Source of the DNA: Deltaproteobacteria bacterium
Lineage (GTDB): Bacteria; Myxococcota_A; UBA9160
Direction: 5' to 3'
NCBI GenBank assembly: GCA_003520425.1
Contig: DOUU01000160.1
Coordinates: forward strand, 3,503 to 13,420
DNA length: 9,918 nt
In this document: positions 7,721 through 9,918 of the stretch, one piece after another
How the letters are laid out: every line of letters starts with the position of its first letter
Position numbering within the stretch: position 1 is the first letter of the stretch
Program-made: the position numbers and the translations under genes
The notes under the pieces: model-generated
Told to the model about the DNA's origin: nothing
Seen by the model: only the letters and a program-made list of their open reading frames with translations
The model's database searches: none

Positions 7721-8060
7721 CGTGCCCCAAGGAGCCACATAGCGGGACATTCTGGCCCAGTATTAGGACCAGTCGTCGTGGGATTTGTGACTTCGCGCCA
7801 AACCCTACGCCCGCGAGCCCGGCCCAAATAACGTGCCACCCCTGCTTCAGATCACCAAGGCCCACACCTCGCCGTTCATGATCGTCGTGTAGCTATTGGT
7901 CACGTGAGCGTTTCCTTGGGTGTCGCCTTGATGTTCCTCATGCCTGTTTTGAGGTTTTCCAAGGCGGTAAAGATACGTCGATGATTGCCCGAGCTTGACT
8001 ACGCCGCCCAACTCCAAGACGGACACCTGAGGCGCGTCGCTGCCGAGTCTCCCATCGGCC
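7721..8060. other. Gene-poor spacer with a decayed minus-strand reading frame
   Basis: No intact gene is visible. On the minus strand a frame covering about 7992-7900 reads RRIFTALENLKTG followed by MRNIKATPKETLT and a stop. It looks like the tail of a real protein, but a stop sits just upstream and I do not recognise the family. On the plus strand TTGAGG followed 17 nt later by GATACG (about 7948-7976) is a mediocre sigma-70-like pair that could serve the PEP-CTERM gene. I found no -24/-12 sigma-54 pattern with correct spacing. Confidence 0.4.
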
Positions 8061-8119
8061 AAATCACCCCCCCGCTACCTGACCGAAGCCCTCGGAATCG
8101 CGACGGTTCCGGGGGCTTC
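8061..8119 (+). repeat. C-tract/GCTACC motif plus 16-bp hairpin, copy 1 (PEP-CTERM gene leader)
   Basis: AAATCACCCCCCCGCTACC (8061-8079) is followed after 5 nt by a long hairpin. The stem pairs 8085-8100 with 8104-8119 around a CGA loop, with 14 Watson-Crick pairs and two G-T pairs. No T-run follows on the plus strand and no U-tract on the minus, so it does not look like a standard terminator. It lies 112 nt upstream of the PEP-CTERM start. The same motif and a different stem of similar strength recur at 9831-9891. Confidence 0.6.
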
Positions 8120-8173
8120 CTGTTCTTGGCCGATTCCAAGGTGGGAGCCCTTAACACTTTCGGCTTGCGGACA

Positions 8174-8199
8174 CCACTTATCCACTAGGTGGAGTGGAG
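8174..8199 (+). promoter_or_regulatory. Small bulged hairpin just upstream of the PEP-CTERM gene
   Basis: Just upstream of the gene, TCCAC and GTGGA pair around a TAG loop, extended by CCAC/GTGG across a TTA bulge, about 30-55 nt before the ATG at 8231. The ribosome site AGGAG (8222-8226) itself stays outside the stem. Role unknown. Confidence 0.25.
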
Positions 8200-8230
8200 C
8201 AAGAGCCACACTCCTTTGGGCAGGAGAAAC

Positions 8231-9058
8231 ATGCGGGGCGTCACCTGGGGCTGCGGTTTGGGCGGGATGCTGTGCTTGCTCGTGCTAGGGCTGCCGGTCG
8301 GGGCTCGTGCCGACTACCTGGCGGGGTGGGAATTGGCCAATCCCTGCGTTTCCCCCGTCCCAATCAATACGCTCCCGAATCCTGTTTCCGGAGCTGGTGA
8401 GGTTCCCCCCACCCAGGTCCTCAGCTCTGCCACTTGTGAAATACCATTCTCTACCGACATCACTTACGCCTACAGCGATGCCAACCTCATAATATCTGGT
8501 ACTGGCGCGACCACGCTGGGCACATCGTCGTATCTCAGTCTTTGGGGCGCTTGGGCCATTAACTTCAAGCCGCCTGCGGGAGCCGGAGTAGGCAATCAAC
8601 TGACGAACCTGACACTATCCACACAGTATTCGCTCGGGATCTCGGGGATTTCGGGAATGTATGCGCCTGAGATGAGAGGGTTGAGTTCTATTCTGATCGG
8701 ATTGTACGACGCAAACTTCGATTCCATCCCAGGGTCGATAAACGGCGCCTCGCTTCCACCCGACCAAAATGGCTCAGCAAGCGGCGTCTTGCAGTCGCTG
8801 GGACAATTCTCGGTGACCTGTTGCACGGTCTTCCTGTCAGTTAGTGGTAACGTTGACGTGGCAAATGGAGCGTCTGCCCGTGTTAGCGACGATCCCCCCA
8901 CGCTGAACAATCTACCGGCTGGCTGGACATATACGGTGACGCCGGTGCCCGTACCATTGTCTCTCTTCGAGGCCGCGGTCCCCGAACCCTCGACCGCAGC
9001 GCTCTTCGCAGCGGGGCTTGGCGTGTTGTCGGTGGCACGACGCCAAAGAACAGCGTAG
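8231..9058 (+). CDS. Secreted PEP-CTERM sorting domain protein
   Basis: A 275-residue protein predicted to be exported and anchored or processed at the cell envelope by an exosortase. Residues 1-27 form a Sec signal peptide (hydrophobic core GLGGMLCLLVLGLPVG, cut after ARA). Residues 28 to about 248 are a Gly/Ser/Thr/Asn-rich, probably beta-rich region with four cysteines (39, 69, 197, 198) and no domain I recognise. The tail is a textbook PEP-CTERM signal: VPEPSTAALFAAGLGVLSVA (250-269), then the basic RRQRTA. ATG 8231 was chosen because AGGAG lies 5 nt upstream and the signal peptide starts there; an in-frame GTG at 8189 lacks this support. Such proteins usually occur as single genes after large intergenic regions, dispersed away from the exosortase locus, and this one fits: no exosortase, EPS or PrsK/PrsR gene is in the window, and the preceding spacer is about 600 nt. 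The specific role is unknown. Confidence 0.93.
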   Translation: MRGVTWGCGLGGMLCLLVLGLPVGARADYLAGWELANPCVSPVPINTLPNPVSGAGEVPPTQVLSSATCEIPFSTDITYAYSDANLIISGTGATTLGTSSYLSLWGAWAINFKPPAGAGVGNQLTNLTLSTQYSLGISGISGMYAPEMRGLSSILIGLYDANFDSIPGSINGASLPPDQNGSASGVLQSLGQFSVTCCTVFLSVSGNVDVANGASARVSDDPPTLNNLPAGWTYTVTPVPVPLSLFEAAVPEPSTAALFAAGLGVLSVARRQRTA

Positions 9059-9204
9059 GCCTCCAACGACCGCGGCTTAGGCACCCTCCGACGCCATCGT
9101 GCGCGAGGGGCCACCATCGAATGAGGTTTAGGCCGCCACTCGGTACTCGATCTCCGGTGGGAGTCCTGGCCGCATCCGCACGAGCAAAAGCGGAGGGTGG
9201 ACCT
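9059..9204. other. Spacer after the PEP-CTERM gene with a possible minus-strand gene remnant
   Basis: No clear terminator follows the PEP-CTERM stop. On the minus strand, one frame ending in TAA at 9130-9128 reads VVAGGAITEVHPPLLLVR and then MRPGLPPEIEYRVAA. The frame stays open upstream to about 9310, but without a plausible start. Its composition looks protein-like, and it may be the end of a degraded gene, perhaps from a mobile element. I cannot name a family. Confidence 0.3.
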
Positions 9205-9231
9205 CCGTGATAGCGCCCCCTGCTACCACGG
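9205..9231 (+). repeat. Variant of the C-tract/GCTACC motif within a hairpin (copy 3)
   Basis: CCGTGATAGC (9205-9214) pairs with GCTACCACGG (9222-9231) with one A-C mismatch, leaving the loop GCCCCCT. CCCCC-T-GCTACCAC (9216-9229) resembles the C-tract/GCTACC core of the two stronger copies at 8067-8079 and 9835-9848. Here the motif is part of the stem rather than upstream of it, so the relationship is tentative. Confidence 0.3.
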
Positions 9232-9287
9232 ATGGGAGACTCCCGGCTCGCGGACCAACGATGACATTCCCGGAAGACAAAACTCCG

Positions 9288-9834
9288 TTACGTCCCGAGA
9301 AAGACGGACTCCTCTGGCATGAGCCTGGTCATCCGCACGCTCTCTTCCCAAAGCGCACGTGCTCGCTCCATGTCGTAGGATGCAGCAGACGACGCTGCCT
9401 CTCGCCACCGCGAGTGCGATGGAAAGTACTTGCCCGACACCCTCGTAAGCGCGGGGTCGGTCACGAGCCGCGCGAGCGCGCGCCCGGACTTCTGGGCCGT
9501 ACTGATAGCCGGGACGAGGGGCGTGAGTAGCCGTGCCACTCCCGGGAGAATCCAATCCCAGACGAATCGCAGCGCGGGCGGGTACTCGCGTGCCAAACCC
9601 GAGCCCGGCACCAGACCCGGATCGAAGGCATTCACCGAGAGCGGGTGCTCGTCGTTCGAGAGGCCGGCGGCCTCGATCCGGCGGACGAGTTCGTAAGCGA
9701 ACCACAGGTTGCAAAGCTTGCTGTTCACGTAAGCGAGGCGTCCGTCGAACTCCCCCTTCCGAGGGCCGCCGTTTCAGGCGGCGATCGCGAGAGGGATCCG
9801 GGACGGCAGCGGCGCGCTGTTCTCTCGTAAAAAT
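9288..9834 (-). pseudogene. Short-chain dehydrogenase/reductase fragment, 5' end lost and a stop in frame
   Basis: The frame carries the catalytic C-terminal part of an SDR-family NAD(P)-dependent oxidoreductase of the retinol-dehydrogenase-like type. GRLAYVNSKLCNLWFAYELV holds the YxxxK pair (Tyr codon 9731-9729, Lys codon 9719-9717). It is followed by VNAFDPGLVPGSGLAREY, a substrate-binding region, and a normal C terminus ending at TAA 9290-9288. Upstream the same frame reads RENSAPLPSRI, which matches the LRE-SAPSRIVNVSS stretch before the catalytic Ser of relatives. However, an in-frame TGA lies at 9776-9774 and the expected VNVSS strand is degenerate (PLAIAA). SDR similarity begins at FLREN just after the G-run at 9842-9835 (minus strand). 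The N-terminal Rossmann glycine motif is absent from the remaining 80 nt. An unbroken frame starting at GTG 9728 exists, but it would lack the NAD-binding half, so a functional enzyme is very unlikely. Confidence 0.8.
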
Positions 9835-9891
9835 CCCCCCCCGCTACCACCGCGTCGCACGCCCTGGCGGTCCCCTGACCCCAGGGCGTGC
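9831..9891 (+). repeat. C-tract/GCTACC motif plus hairpin, copy 2
   Basis: AAATCCCCCCCCGCTACC (9831-9848) equals copy 1 at 8061-8079 except for one missing A. It is followed after 8 nt by a hairpin: GCACGCCCTGG (9857-9867) pairs perfectly with CCAGGGCGTGC (9881-9891), and the loop can extend by GGTC/GACC (9869-9872, 9877-9880) around CCCT with one bulged C. The stem sequence is unlike that of copy 1, so it is mainly the motif and the architecture that repeat. No gene is visible between this module and the window end. Confidence 0.6.
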
Positions 9892-9918
9892 GCATTGTGC
9901 GCCCGGCATGGGCACTGA

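Noticed and set aside
7847..8062. 71-codon minus-strand frame in the spacer
   Set aside because: It begins with TTG without a ribosome site and has no recognisable domain; an overlapping frame has the more protein-like tail.
8085..8119. Intrinsic terminator
   Set aside because: The stem is strong, but neither side has a run of T; downstream on the plus strand is CTGTTCTTGG. No plus-strand gene ends just before it.
8041..8188. c-di-GMP (GEMM-I) riboswitch on the minus strand, because GGTAGCGGGG resembles its 3' helix
   Set aside because: The rest of the conserved core (GCAAA and the paired first helix) is missing from the preceding minus-strand sequence, and no gene follows in that direction at suitable distance.
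8045..9242. 12-nt inverted match GAGTCTCCCATC (8045-8056) and GATGGGAGACTC (9231-9242) as element ends
   Set aside because: A 12-mer inverted match is expected by chance in a window of this size, and the flanks do not continue the match.
9828..9849. tRNA 3' end: AAATCCCCCCCCGCTACCA looks like a T-arm, acceptor strand and CCA
   Set aside because: The T-loop lacks TTC, the preceding 5 bases cannot pair with the C-run, the acceptor strand would be one base short, and no cloverleaf is found upstream. Copy 1 at 8061 fails in the same way. A tRNA-derived attachment site is not excluded, but nothing supports it.
1..9918. CRISPR array, integron attC sites or rRNA genes
   Set aside because: No regularly spaced direct repeats, no paired integron core sites and no rRNA-like sequence were seen.

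Overview
The window looks like a piece of chromosome from a GC-rich Gram-negative bacterium, most likely a proteobacterium. The reasons are an OprB-type outer-membrane porin, a protein with a PEP-CTERM sorting tail (known only from outer-membrane bacteria that make exopolysaccharide and carry an exosortase), and the general codon bias. Nothing fixes the genus.

Positions 518-7629 hold a co-directional minus-strand block about ion and energy homeostasis. In transcription order: a P3A-type H+-translocating P-type ATPase (7629-5002); a class-III-like polyphosphate kinase 2 (4988-4083), which starts 13 nt after the ATPase stop with its ribosome site overlapping that stop; a CorA-like paralogue that has lost its whole membrane domain (3857-3126); a full-length CorA-type divalent cation transporter (2906-1932); and an OprB-family carbohydrate porin (about 1864-518). 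The ATPase and PPK2 are almost certainly translationally coupled. The two roughly 220-nt gaps around the truncated CorA make one mRNA for the whole block plausible but unproven. My inference is that the block links polyphosphate-based nucleotide regeneration to proton export and divalent cation supply. I know of no proof for that in this organism.

Positions 7630-8230 are a long gene-poor spacer. It carries overlapping palindromes upstream of the ATPase and a decayed minus-strand reading frame. It also has a C-tract/GCTACC motif followed by a 16-bp hairpin, about 110 nt before a plus-strand gene for a secreted PEP-CTERM protein (8231-9058).

Positions 9059-9918 are degraded DNA. They include the C-terminal two-thirds of a short-chain dehydrogenase pseudogene (9834-9288, minus), with its YxxxK motif intact and an in-frame stop upstream. 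Its homology stops exactly at a second copy of the C-tract/GCTACC motif, again followed by a strong hairpin. A weaker third copy lies at 9205-9231. This repeated motif-plus-hairpin module is the feature least explained by ordinary annotation. The left 517 bases hold no convincing complete gene, only a 45-codon frame that reads like a secretory signal peptide plus a stub.
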